Part shown: positions 32,666 to 42,814 of the stretch, piece after piece
How the letters are laid out: each line of letters opens with the position of its first letter
Numbering within the stretch: position 1 is the first letter of the stretch
Assembly: GCF_027579695.1 (NCBI RefSeq)
Contig: NC_083577.1
Span: forward strand, 92,131,516 to 92,195,515
Length of the DNA stretch: 64,000 bases
Reading direction: 5' to 3'
Origin: Neoarius graeffei
Lineage: Eukaryota; Chordata; Actinopteri; Siluriformes; Ariidae
Notes under the pieces: model-generated
What the model was told of the DNA's origin: nothing
Seen by the model: the letters and a program-made list of their open reading frames with translations, nothing else
Databases searched by the model: none
Position numbers and translations under genes: made by a program

Positions 32666-32850
32666 TCACTCAGATCCTTACACTCACCCAGTTTTCCTGC
32701 TTCCAACACATCAACTTCAAGGACTGACTGTTCTCTTGCTGCCTAATAAACCCCGCCCACTGACAGGTTCCACTGGAATGAGACCATCAATGTGATTCAC
32801 TTCATCACCTGTCAGTGGATTTAATGTTATGGCTGATCGGCGTCTACAAA
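32666..32850 (-). mobile_element. Tc1-type 5' end (family with ATGTTATGGCTGATCGG terminus)
   Basis: The sequence CACCTGTCAGTGGATTTAAT then GTTATGGCTGATCGG is the familiar terminal region of a fish Tc1 family. Read on the minus strand it leads into the transposase start that forms the right arm of the foldback. Confidence 0.65.
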
Positions 32851-32885
32851 GTTTGTAGGCAGACGACATAAGATCTGATCTTTCT

Positions 32886-33226
32886 TTTTTTTTCAAACCT
32901 TTATTCGTCACATGCACACTTCAAGCACAGTGAAATTCATCCTCTGCATTTAACCCATCTGAAGCAGCGAACACACAGTGGGCAGCCACACCAGAGCGCC
33001 CGGGGAGCAGTCAGGGGTTCGGTACCTCGCTCAAGGGCACCTCAGCCCAAGGCCGCCCCACGTCAACCTAACTGCATGTCTTTGGACTGTGGGGGAAACC
33101 GGAGCACCCGGAGGAAACCCACGCATGCAAACTCCGCACAGAAAGGCCCTCACCGGCTGCTGGGTTCGAACCCAGGACCTTCTTGCTGTGAGGCGACAGT
33201 GATGAGCACTACACCACCGTGCCGCC
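32886..33226 (-). mobile_element. tRNA-headed SINE with a different tail (copy g)
   Basis: The head and central part (CTTTGGACTGTGGGGGAAAC, CAAGAAGGTCC on minus) are shared with the other SINEs. The 3' half is different: CAAGGGCACCTCAGCCCAAG, CATTTAACCCATCTGAAGC and an A-rich tail at 32884. It is a distinct SINE family that shares the head. Its first base lies next to the Pol III terminator of the tRNA gene at 33237. Confidence 0.8.
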
Positions 33227-33236
33227 AAAATGAAAT

Positions 33237-33325
33237 GATTCTGGTGGGACTTGAACCCACAACCTTTGAAGGGCTTCTCTGATGACCCTAGAAGTGCAAC
33301 ACGCTATCCATTGCGCCACAGAGCC
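33237..33325 (-). tRNA. tRNA-Arg(TCT) with intron, possibly decayed
   Basis: On the minus strand: acceptor GGCTCTG, D-arm GGCGCAATGGATAGC (box A), anticodon TCT in CACTTCTAG, an intron of about 14-18 bases, TTCAAAGG, then GGTTCAAGTCCC (box B) and CAGAATC. A TTTT terminator follows within 10 bases. Eukaryotic tRNA-Arg(TCT) genes typically carry an intron here. There is one mismatch in the acceptor stem (C3 against A) and one in the anticodon stem, so it may be losing function. The surrounding SINEs are not tRNA-Arg like, so this is a separate gene. Confidence 0.82.
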
Positions 33326-33910
33326 TGGTTTTTTATGGCTCTTTTTTTTTTTTTTGCCTCAGTGTGTGACAGCTCTGAGGTTTTCATGGCTGTGTGGACA
33401 CAGAATTCCAGTCTTTTCAAATTAGATCTGGGTCACTTTTATACACGGTCATAGATCTGATGCGTATCTAATTCATGGCCATGTGACGTGAATGAGACAC
33501 TCGGATCAGAACTCATGTAGCGTTTTGCCTGTGCTCGTGCACCGAGTGGTGTCTTCATCAGCAGCACCGTCGGCACAGCAACAGTGGAGGAGCGACAGTA
33601 GCTACACCAACAGTAAAAGCTCTCCGTCTGGGTTTTTCACCTTCTCGACTTGATCATGTGCAGCTGATTAATCGGAGTTAAATGTGATGCACGCGTTAGC
33701 TACTAGCACATCCAGTTAACACCATCACTCGTCTCACAAATATGATGTTATTTATTGTTGGTGATGCAGATGACTCGTGCACAAACGTGTGAAATGTGCA
33801 TGCGTGCTGTTTCATCGGACAGATGTGTTCACATTACAGTCAGATACAGATCGTGAGTGAAACGGTGAAATGGACCGATCCGAGGTTTGCAGTCAGGCTT
33901 GTGAACGTCG
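33326..33910. other. Stretch without a recognised gene
   Basis: It contains a poly-T run (33346-33355) and sequences such as AGATCTGGGTCACTTTTATA and GACCGATCCGAGG that look like ends of a Harbinger-like MITE. A matched TIR pair could not be fixed. Confidence 0.4.
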
Positions 33911-34023
33911 CTATAGACCCCTTCGCAGTAAACGTCATTCATACGTAAGAGGAAATTGCGCACGCAGCCTGGACCCAAAAAAGACTCAGCGACGGTAGAG
34001 ACAAGAAGAAATATTTGGAAGAA

Positions 34024-34213
34024 ATGCCTAGTTGTTGTGTTGTCGGGTGTCAGAATCGTAGCAGTGATGGGGTTAAAATGTTCAGAATTCCAGCAGGATC
34101 TCACCCATTCCAAAAAAATCGCCGACGTCTATGACTACAAGCCATCAAACGTGTAGACTGGGATGAAAGCACCATCAAAAATGTGCGGGTTTGCAGCGCC
34201 CACTTCATCACAG
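34024..34213 (+). pseudogene. THAP-domain transposase first exon with a nonsense mutation
   Basis: Starts MPSCCVVGCQNRSSDGVKMF with the Cys-x4-Cys pair (the second Cys is shared within CC), then RIPAGSHPF, and LQAIKRVDWDE. It ends VCSAHFITG with Cys-x2-His and donor CACAG/GTAAGA. An in-frame TGA at 34132-34134 replaces the invariant-type Trp expected before LQAIKR, probably TGG to TGA. The zinc ligands are otherwise complete. Confidence 0.78.
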
Positions 34214-34748
34214 GTAAGATCAGGCTATTTATTAAATCTTTCTTTTTTATTCTTTCTAGTCTTCGTTTATTGATGTAGCAAAATACTTTGGTAACGTTTG
34301 TCTGATTAGCTGGGTCATAGTTACACAATGTAATGAATATTGTTAGCATGTTAACTTAGCTTTGCATGCAGTTTTGTTTGTAGGAGAGGTCTCGCTTGAC
34401 TCAAGCAGTCCAGATTTTGTGCCATCATTATTTGTGTATCTGAAAATCACAATTTTAAAGCAAGGATGGAAAGGTAAAATTGTGTGCCCTCACTCTAAAT
34501 GCCAACTTACGCTGACTGCTCTAACCTAGCTCCCGCCCCGTTCAGTTTCATTTCTGCTCTCTGCCTCTCGCTTTTTACGCAGCTCTGATTTCTCTTAGCT
34601 GCACTCTTTACACTATCATTCCTTTCATGCCATTACCTCCTGCAAATTGCTGTTTAGTGTTGGGATTTGCTGTTGTAGCTAAAGCCACATTGCCATCACA
34701 TCACTGGCATAATTTGATTAAAACTAAATGAATATGAATGTCCCATTG

Positions 34749-35081
34749 TTAATCAAGTTGTACATGCCCGCACATAACATAATCATATGCGTCTAAAGAC
34801 TTGTAGGCAGGAAGTTTTTCGTGGGTGTACACTGAAGTCTTGTCAATAAGGTACGAGTATATATCTGGCCATTGTATACCAGGGAACTTACTAACATCGC
34901 CCGTCCACTCTTTAATTAAATGCGGATCCGGTAGGCGATGTCCACTTGTTAGAGTTAACTTATTTATGTAGCATTCTCGATCTTGTAACGACAATTGTTT
35001 GGCATAATCTGACAGCTCATAATGCCGGTCTATGGGCAGCGCCACTGTTTCTGAGTCCAGGCTGCGCGCGCATCCTGGCAA
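34749..35081 (-). CDS. N-terminal exon of a second transposon protein (YqaJ/SWIM-type family suspected)
   Basis: The 110-codon frame begins close to the right TIR and points inward. It contains SDYAKQLSLQDRECYINKL, then EWTGDVSKFPGIQWPDIYSY, then TVYTHEKLPAYK-like text and SLDAYDYVMCGHVQ. The WPDIYSYLI and AYKSLDAYDYV pair is the conserved N-terminal block of transposon-borne proteins that carry SWIM or YqaJ-like nuclease modules downstream; this is recalled family knowledge. The frame has no stop, unlike the THAP exon opposite. The rest of the gene is deleted. Confidence 0.55.
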   Translation of the reverse strand: MPGCARSLDSETVALPIDRHYELSDYAKQLSLQDRECYINKLTLTSGHRLPDPHLIKEWTGDVSKFPGIQWPDIYSYLIDKTSVYTHEKLPAYKSLDAYDYVMCGHVQLD

Positions 35082-35189
35082 CGGGCGGTTTGTTCACAAA
35101 CATGCGAAGGGGTCTATAGTTTGTGTTTGCTGAATAGCCAGTGATTGTGTAGATGATACACAGGGATGAGTTTCACACAGACACAACAC

Positions 35190-36507
35190 AGCCATCTTCA
35201 GTTATTCAGCTTCTTTATTTCAGAGAATAACAAGGCGATGCACGAGAACCTGAGCTGTAACACTGGACCCTCCGTCACTAACACGGGGCGCTGAACCGTC
35301 TCAGGCGGACTGAGCAGCTCTACGACCCGCCCTCCAAACCACCGCTCGCGTTCAGACAGTGGAGATGAGTTGAGAGGATTAATAACAAACAAACAAACAA
35401 ACAAAACAAACATGAGATAGATGAAATGGGTTTACACAAATTTATTAAAATAAAATGATACAAAAATGAAGAGGCAGTGGGAAAACAATACTGATTGAGA
35501 GAGCATCCATGACATACTGGAATAATCATTCGATAAGCAAAGCATGTTTATATTTATATAAATATATATAAATATGTATAAATACGTCTTTTGTGTGCAG
35601 ACAGGTGTTCAGCATGACCGAGGAACAGTTGAACCCAGAGTAATCACATTAGTAACACAGAGAGGGATCACAGCCCCTGTTCAAGTAATTCATGAATCCT
35701 GCTTCCATTAAAGCATCACAGATCCCGTCTGACTGCCTCGCTGAGCGTGAGGCGGGGTAACAGCAGCACGCCGCACACAACACACACAGACAAAATCCAG
35801 TTCAGTTCACACACACAGGGAGTGTACATAACGACACAAGCAGGGATGTGTGTTAAAGACGGAGTCGGCATGGAACAGAAGAGAAACAAACTTGTACATT
35901 CTCATGAACATAAACACACACGCTGAAAAAATACAACACACACCAACACTCGCACTGCTCAGCTTTGGGTTCATTACCGTCGCTGGAAAGCGGCACAGCT
36001 GTGATTTTTCCTGCAACGGTAATAATTCAGAGTTAAAGGCTCAATCAGGAAAAGCTTCATTTTTCAGGATTTATATTAAAACCACGACTGAGGCTGCTGA
36101 AGAACATTAAAAGCTACAAAACGGGTGTTCATTATATATTACATTATAGTTTCTGTACTTCCTGATTGGGGCTTTAGCCCCGCCCAACATGTCGGACATG
36201 ACTGCGTGAAAGTGCGATGGAGCAGAAAAGCTGCTGTACAGTGCAGAACGAGCTCCAAAGCAGCGAAGCAGCACGAGCTCTCAGGCCTCAGCTCAGTCAC
36301 GTGCACAAACCAGGGCGGAGCTAAGGGCAGAGATCTGGAGAGGAGACGGTCGGACCGTGAGCCGGGTGCTGAACGCTGACCGATCGCATCTCTAACGCAA
36401 ACACAGAGCTGGAGAATCAGAAAAGCACTTCTTCATGAGTGGAACTCCAGGCCAGAGCTTCTTTATAACGTCATATCTTAACAGAAACACATTCAAACCC
36501 ATGGGAT

Positions 36508-36561
<54 letters not shown>

Positions 36562-37446
36562 CAAAGATGAGTCTCAGGGTTTTAGCTACGAGTGATAATT
36601 TACTACTATTAACGTTTAGATGGAGTAGGAGTATAAAAAGCTTTAAATGCATTTCAGGCTGCTCGTGAGTGTTTGGAGCGACGGCGTGTTGGGTTTCAAT
36701 CCAAGCGTTTGGAGTCGAGCTGATTCATGAGTGAAGAGAAACCCATCTGCATGACGACAGCTGAAGGTCATGCAAACAAACCTACGTGACCTCCATGATG
36801 TCACCTGAGCAATAAACACTCAGAGGAGCATGAGTGTGTGTGTGTGTGTTTATATACTACTGAGGACCAAATGTCCCCACAAGGATAGTAAAATCTGACA
36901 ATTTGGACCTTGTGGGGACATTCGGACAAGGAAATTGTGGCTGTATTTTTTTTAAAAACAAAAACTGAATAAATAAATAAAAGAGCCGCGGAGTTTGCTT
37001 TTCATCACTGAGGTCAGGGTTGGATTAGGTGCAGCGCAGCGGTCGTTAACTGCAATAATAACGATGTCAGTGGGAGCTCATGATGTCGGTCAGCCCTGTG
37101 CTGCACAGAAGAGCGCGATCAGGTTCAGCTCAGCAGGCGGTCAGGACCGTAACAGCTCTGACTCGTCATTCGTGACCCGTCTCCCTGCGTGTAAACCTGA
37201 CTGTGCACTTCCTGCTTCACCCTCCTGCGTTCCTGCGTTCACGAGCCGCTGCTTTGGTTTCACAATAACTTTCAGAAACAGGAAAGAAAACTGAGCCTCG
37301 TCGGCGCATCAGCATCTGCCTCGGAGACGGAGGAAAAATAAACACCAGAGAGCTGAAATTGACCAAGCCAAGAGGACAGTAACAAACAAACAGAGTGAGA
37401 TAAACACGGTGCGCGTCCCCCGTACAGCCCTGTACTCCAGACGTGT
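35190..37446 (-). other. gls: Probable 3' UTR of the gls GAC transcript
   Basis: This follows the GAC stop codon with no splice signal or gene in between. It contains a long (CA)n run (36510-36558), an ACAA repeat near 35390 and a CCCCACAAGGATAG dispersed motif near 36875. The lower limit is set by the poly(A) signal at 35213. Its extent is an inference; cDNA ends would settle it. Confidence 0.5.
35213..35218 (-). terminator. Candidate poly(A) signal for gls GAC
   Basis: AATAAA on the minus strand, followed 20-45 bases on by a GT-rich stretch (TGTGTTGTGTCTGTGTG at about 35173-35190), the usual arrangement. A second AATAAA lies upstream at about 35440 and could serve a shorter transcript. Confidence 0.45.
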
Positions 37447-37596
37447 TTAGTTGTGCTCTCCGACATTATCCAGCCGATAGATCACAGTGGTGGACGTGTC
37501 TTCGGTGGACTCGGTGGGCGAGACTTTTTTCCACAGCGAATCTTTGAGAGCCAGCTCTTGCTGAAGACTCTCGTAATCCATCGGCCCAAAGGTGTG
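37447..37596 (-). CDS. gls: gls exon 15, GAC-specific terminal exon
   Basis: The exon encodes 49 residues, starting HTFGPMDYESLQQELALKDS, then LWKKVSPTESTEDTS and TTVIYRLDNVGEHN, then TAA. The acceptor is CAGCAG, in phase 0. This closely matches the alternative C-terminus of vertebrate glutaminase C, which replaces the ankyrin tail. It has no downstream donor, so use of this exon ends the transcript and skipping gives KGA. It lies between exons 14 and 16, as in mammals. Confidence 0.95.
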   Translation of the reverse strand, partial: HTFGPMDYESLQQELALKDSLWKKVSPTESTEDTSTTVIYRLDNVGEHN

Positions 37597-37679
37597 CTGC
37601 TGTGTTGAGCGACACGGAGAACACGTTAGTTTGCTTTCCCAGGCTTCCACATCTATGTGCAGCAGTGCTGGTATTAAAG

Positions 37680-37699
37680 GATATATATATATACACAAA

Positions 37700-37740
<41 letters not shown>
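37680..37740. repeat. (TA)n/(TG)n compound microsatellite
   Basis: ATATATATA followed by a (TG)n run just upstream of the GAC exon acceptor. No coding content. Confidence 0.9.
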
Positions 37741-37741
<1 letters not shown>

Positions 37742-38166
37742 CAAAGCCATCAAAGCCCTGCATGCCATAAAGTTAGGAAAGAATAAAGAAAGCTGTTAGA
37801 GTCACTTCTTCACATGTAAAGTGAGAAAGCGTTGCTCACCAGGCCTGGCACGATTCACACAGCGATCCGTCAGCGATTTATAGTCGTCATTTTTCATTTA
37901 TTAATCGCAGGAACATTGTTGTAGAAAAACATATGAAACAAGTTCGTCCCCATTCTCATTACAGCAGCTGTAAACCTCACCAGCCTCCACGTTTCCTCTC
38001 TGCTGAAACGAATCGGGCGGAACTACGCAGCTCGGCACGTTACTGAGACGCCGCCCAGCGTCCTGGAGACGTCGGCTATAAAGCACTGACGCTGGAGGCT
38101 CCTTCCAAAGCTCGACCACATCAACACTTACACACTTCTTCTTTGCTAAATGACCCAGTTTTGTTA

Positions 38167-39294
38167 CAACCCCGATTCCAAAAAAGTTGGGACAAAGTAC
38201 AAATTGTAAATAAAAACAGAATGCAATGATGTGGAAGTTTCAAAATTCCATATTTTATTCAGAATAGAACATAGATGACATATCAAATGTTTAAACTGAG
38301 AAAATGTATCATTTAAAGAGAAAAATTAGGTGATTTTAAATTTCATGACAACAACACATCTCAAAAAAGTTGGGACAAGGCCATGTTTCCCACTGTGAGA
38401 CATCCCCTTTTCTCTTTACAACAGTCTGTAAACGTCTGGGGACTGAGGAGACAAGTTGCTCAAGTTTAGGGAGAGGAATGCTAACAGTTTTCCACTTTGC
38501 CACAGTCCATTTTAAATGAGCCTTGGCCCAGAGAAGACGTCTGCGCTTCTGGATCGTGTTTAGATACGGCTTCTTCTTTGAACTATAGAGTTTTAGCTGG
38601 CAACGGCGGATGGCACGGTGAATTGTGTTCACAGATAATGTTCTCTGGAAATATTCCTGAGCCCATTTTGTGATTTCCAATACAGAAGCATGCCTGTATG
38701 TGATGCAGTGCCGTCTAAGGGCCCGAAGATCACGGGCACCCGGTATGGTTTTCCAGCCTTGACCCTTACGCACAGAGATTCTTCCAGATTCTCTGAATCT
38801 TTTGATGATATTATGCACTGTAGATGATGATATGTTCAAACACTTTGCAATTTTACACTGTCGAACTCCTTTCTGATATTGCTCCACTATTTGTCGGTGC
38901 AGAATTAGGGGGATTGGTGATCCTCTTCCCATCTTTACTTCTGAGAGCCGCTGTCACTCCAAGATGCTCTTTTTATACCCAGTCATGTTAATGACCTATT
39001 GCCAATTGACCTAATGAGTTGCAATTTGGTCCTTCAGCTGTTCCTTTTTTGTACCTTTAACTTTTCCAGCCTCTTATTGCCCCTGTCCCAACTTTTTTGA
39101 GATGTGTTGCTGTCATGAAATTTCAAATGAGCCAATATTTGGCATGAAATTTCAAAATGTCTCACTTTCGACATTTGATATGTTGTCTATGTTCTATTGT
39201 GAATACAATATCAGTTTTTGAGATTTGTAAATTATTGCATTCTGTTTTTATTTACAATTTGTACTTTGTCCCAACTTTTTTGGAATCGGGGTTG
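38167..39294 (-). mobile_element. Tc1 family A, copy 2, internally deleted
   Basis: Both ends (CAACCCCGATTCC and GGAATCGGGGTTG at TA) and long subterminal repeats are present. The body is about 1.13 kb instead of about 1.6 kb. The missing piece runs from the MCC-proximal part to AKWKTV of the transposase. The deletion joint GCTAACAGTTTTCC shows AAC microhomology with the two parental sites. Confidence 0.93.
38336..38932 (-). pseudogene. Tc1 transposase with in-frame deletion of the whole catalytic core
   Basis: The frame keeps both N-terminal HTH units ([20 protein letters not shown] to [20 protein letters not shown]) and then jumps at AKWKTV to [14 protein letters not shown] and the normal C-terminus. 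The DDE residues are all lost, yet the reading frame is kept for 198 codons. Such a protein could still bind the ends of its family but not cut. Confidence 0.88.
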
Positions 39295-39556
39295 TATTAG
39301 TGTCAGATCGTGTATAAGGCCTGAAGACAGTACTGAGAGTCTGAAACAGATTCAACCGTCATGACGGATCAGGAGTTGGACGAGTTAAACCTGATGGGAA
39401 ACGAGGCGTCTTTAAGAGTGACAAAAATAAATTGTGTCTTGTAACGTGTGTGATGTGTTTAGTTTGCTGTCTGACTTCAGAGCAGAACAACAAAACTTCT
39501 TTCTGTGACGCATCAAAGCTGTGAATGTCCTCACTCACACTCCACTGCTGCTCAAC

Positions 39557-39558
39557 AG

Positions 39559-39613
<55 letters not shown>
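39557..39613. repeat. (CA)n microsatellite
   Basis: About 56 bases of uninterrupted CA. Frames with CVCVCV come from it. Confidence 0.95.
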
Positions 39614-39615
<2 letters not shown>

Positions 39616-39760
39616 TATCGTTCAAATTAACTCTAATGAGATTAGCCACAGCTAACAGCTCAATAGATTTACAGTAATTGCAGTCCTGACTTGAGCTTCA
39701 TAAGCACGCCTGATCTTTTTAAAGTGTAATTTAATGCAATAAACCGACTCGAAGCATCGA

Positions 39761-40200
39761 CAGGAGGCGTGCAACGATATATCGTGTGGCGATAAACAGT
39801 GATACAAATCAATTATGATTATTATCAGGCTGCGTAATCTCGGGGTTGTTCGTCACTGTAATTGCGGTCTTTAGACAGTACAGTGTGCAATAACGTACAA
39901 GAGCAAAAATGCACATGACTTCACTGTAGGCGGAAGTAACACAGCTCTAATTCTGCAAAAACACACAATCAGCTGTAAAATGTGAAAGAGCTGCTGTGTG
40001 ATTGTGTACAAACAAACAGATTTAACAAGAAATCATCGCTCTGTCTCTCTTTTTACAGACTGCTGAAAGAGAAAGAAAAGGGAAACAAATCGAGGCCAAA
40101 GAAAAGTTCATAAAAGTTTAAGAAAAGGAATATTAGTTATTAACTTTTTAATTTTTAATAAAAGGAATATTTTAGTTAATATGTTACTCAGGAAAATTAT
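39761..40200. mobile_element. Second copy of the 6911-type dispersed repeat (partial)
   Basis: The segment from GTGCAACGATATATCGTG through GGAAGTAACACAGCTCTAAT to ACTGCTGAAAGA matches 6915-7275 in order and orientation, with small indels and lacking the (ATA)n run. It begins CAGGAGGCGTGC, a hAT-like start. The right end was not located. Confidence 0.65.
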
Positions 40201-40242
40201 TGTTGTTATTAAGAAAATGAAATAAATCAGACACAGGGTACA

Positions 40243-40387
40243 CCACCACCACCACTCTCACCAGGGCAGCTGGGGTTCGGGGCCTTGCTCAAGGGCACTT
40301 CAGCCATTCCTGCTGGTCCAGGGAATCAAGCCAGCAACCTTATGGTCCCAAAGCTGCTTCTCTAACCATCAGGCCATGGTTGCCCCG
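40243..40387 (-). mobile_element. SINE-like fragment with a tRNA-like head
   Basis: On the minus strand it reads CCATGGCCTGATGGTTAGAG (box A-like), GGTTGCTGGCTTGATTCCC (box B-like), then TGAAGTGCCCTTGAGCAAGG. The last part resembles the tail region of the SINE at 32886. It is a different SINE family from the common one. Confidence 0.6.
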
Positions 40388-40389
40388 AC

Positions 40390-41577
40390 TGCTTGAACCA
40401 GGACGCAACTTTTTTTGTTATCTTTCTAATGATCACCATTTAGAGATGATCTCATTAAACTCTTCATTAAATTAACTCAGCTGTTCCTGCCTTCACATAA
40501 ACCAGACCGTTTCCTCTGCTGGGATCCATTTCACAGACACTCATTTTTATATCATTTCAAAGTTAAGTTGATAAAGGATTGGAAAAATAAAATTGCACCG
40601 TTTTTGTTAATAAAATTTCTCTCATTTCATATTTTTTCAAAAACACAGGGAGTTGAAGCGCGTTGTGAACTGGGGGAATTCTTACTTGCCGTATCAGCGA
40701 CTCATAAGCAGCTTATAATATCAGGGTTTTTTCCTTCGTTGTAACGATGTAACATGTACACGACATGCATTACATGTGTCTGGCCACGCCCCTTCTATGG
40801 CCAATCAGCATCGTTAGGACAACGCCATGTTACACACGATCTCATGAGCCTTACACGTCTCACAGATGTTCCACAACATTAACCGTAACGTATAAACAGA
40901 TAAAAGACTGAACGCGTCAGAGGAATAAAACACTCCGAGGTGCTCAGTGTAACTCCACTCCATCACACCACCCTGCGGCTGATTAGTTTCCTCTAACAGC
41001 ACAACATGGAGTGTTTTATTTTTTACCTCATGTCGGATAAAAACTGGCTGCGTATTAAGTTTTAAAAATAAAATACCCCCTCTCATTGCGATCTGCTTTT
41101 TTGGTTAAAAATGTTTGTTTTTTTTTTAATCGATGACGTTCTCCAGAGGTGAAAGGGATTTCTGACGATCTGCTGAACTTTCTGATTTAGAAAATTCATC
41201 AAAATTTAAATACAACAATTTAAAGAGATGATCATAAGAATCACCAGCAGGTGAAAAGAACTAAATCCTTATTTGTGTTTATGAGGTAAAAGGCCGTGAT
41301 CGTGACAAGCCGAGTGATTCTGGGCTTCAGGACACGCCGCTAAAGAAACACGCGAGATCTCTGTACGTTACAACACACCAGAAGATGATGCTGTGGGTCT
41401 CAGGCTTAAAGAGCGAGGCGTAAGGTGACGTTTCACGTGCGAACCTGTACATCCAGCTGAAGGAGGCGCGGTGAAGGAGGACAGATGTGTTAGTGAGTCA
41501 GAAACAGACCTGCCGCCTCGCCGTAGTGTTAGTGGACAGGTTTGATGTGTAGCAAGCGGTGATTAGCTCAGCAGCTG

Positions 41578-41610
<33 letters not shown>

Positions 41611-41771
41611 GACCAGGAAGGGAAAGTTTTTCTCGGCGTCAGTCCCCAGTACAGAGTGTTAAAGCGGCGGTGGGTGGTGCTGTGTGCTCACTCGTACAGG
41701 ACGCTGTGTAGAGCGTTGATGGGGCATGCAGGGACGGACAGGTGGGCAGGCAATTGAAAGAGCGCACTCAC
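40390..41771. other. gls intron without a recognised gene
   Basis: No coding motifs on either strand. A (TG)n run lies at 41580-41610. Several short frames are chance. Confidence 0.5.
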
Positions 41772-41864
41772 CCGCTGCTCTCCGCCCTCACGCCGCGGGT
41801 CCAGCTTCTTCGCAAAGTGCCGCAGGTTGTCGTAGTTGTGGAAGTTGAACAGAGACACCAGATC
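41772..41864 (-). CDS. gls: gls exon 14, last exon shared by KGA and GAC
   Basis: The 93-base exon encodes [20 protein letters not shown] then [11 protein letters not shown], the end of the catalytic domain. The acceptor is CCCTGCAG and the donor CAGCGG/GTGAGT, with phase 0 on both sides. The next exon is either 37596 (GAC) or 29153 (KGA). The sequence differs from the mammalian text mainly at GEQR against GDQR. Confidence 0.96.
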
Positions 41865-42153
41865 CTGCAGGGAAACCGGAACAAGGTCACATGAACAACA
41901 CGCCTGCTCGTGTGAGCTACAGCGACAAAGGGTGAAGCAACGCTTAGTGATGCAATGTGGGCGGGGCAAATAACAAGCACTCACTTTAACGATACGCAAC
42001 TATAAGAGACGTAAACTTTTCCAAATTAAGAAAATCCAGATTAAAAAAAATCAGCTAATTCTGAAATGATAAACACCAATCAGTCAAAAATTACTAACCT
42101 GATTTATACTTAGCCACGCCCACAAAACTCAATAACTGGTGAAAAGAGCTGAA

Positions 42154-42186
42154 AATGATGAAAAGTGTGTGTGTGTGTGTGTGTGT
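42154..42186. repeat. (TG)n microsatellite
   Basis: Pure TG run in the intron between exons 13 and 14. Confidence 0.9.
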
Positions 42187-42754
42187 AGACATACAGCACA
42201 TCTTCTAGTAATGCAGCTCAGCACTTCCCATAAACAAACACTCCTCCTCCTCTTATAGGGTGTCATTACTTTTGTCTTAATTTATGGATTTGTCTTGTCG
42301 CTCGCTGTTCAGTGTAACTGGCCGGGTCAGACTCGCAAACTAATAAAACTTCACTTTATTATATGTAATGTTGTGCAGAACTATTAGCGTTTTTTATCCG
42401 TTTTTTTTTAACTTTGCATGTTTATTGCATCTGTTTTGCGTTACTGTGTCCATAGAAACAAAACTTCTATCATAATTGCGTTACAATAAAGAAGTGTTTG
42501 TAGGTCGTGAGAGACGGTAACGGAGCGGGTCGGAGATAAAACCGAAACGGAGGCTGTTCAGGATTCGGAGCAGAAACACAAACTCATGAGTTTAATAACA
42601 CGAGTCTTTGGCAGTGAGAGCAGAAACTGCTGCTCGCTGTAGCCTGAGGGGCAACCACCAGTGACAGGAGAGGGAGGACACACACACACACGCACACGCG
42701 CACGCACGCACGCATGAAAGGATTTACTGGTCTAACTGGAAGCCAGACAAGAAT

Positions 42755-42756
<2 letters not shown>

Positions 42757-42794
<38 letters not shown>

Positions 42795-42812
42795 TGTGTG
42801 TGTGTGTGTGTT
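42757..42812. repeat. (TG)n microsatellite abutting the exon 13 donor
   Basis: The TG run ends within three bases of the donor of exon 13. On the transcript the intron starts GTAACAC and goes straight into CA repeats. Confidence 0.92.
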
Positions 42813-42814
42813 AC

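Larger units (their letters stand above)
33911..35119. mobile_element. THAP-type two-gene DNA transposon remnant, copy 2 (different family)
   Basis: TIRs are CTATAGACCCCTTCGCA and the inverted TGCGAAGGGGTCTATAG. A THAP exon (34024-34213, plus) reads inward from the left and a second protein's first exon (34749-35081, minus) from the right. The 1.2 kb size means both genes lost everything after exon 1. The TIRs share nothing obvious with copy 1 at 8123, yet the plan is the same. Confidence 0.8.

Noticed and set aside
42584-42760. Extension of the exon 13 frame into CVCVCV and RVCVCVC
   Set aside because: Translation of CA/TG repeats beyond the splice sites; the real exon is 42815-42946.
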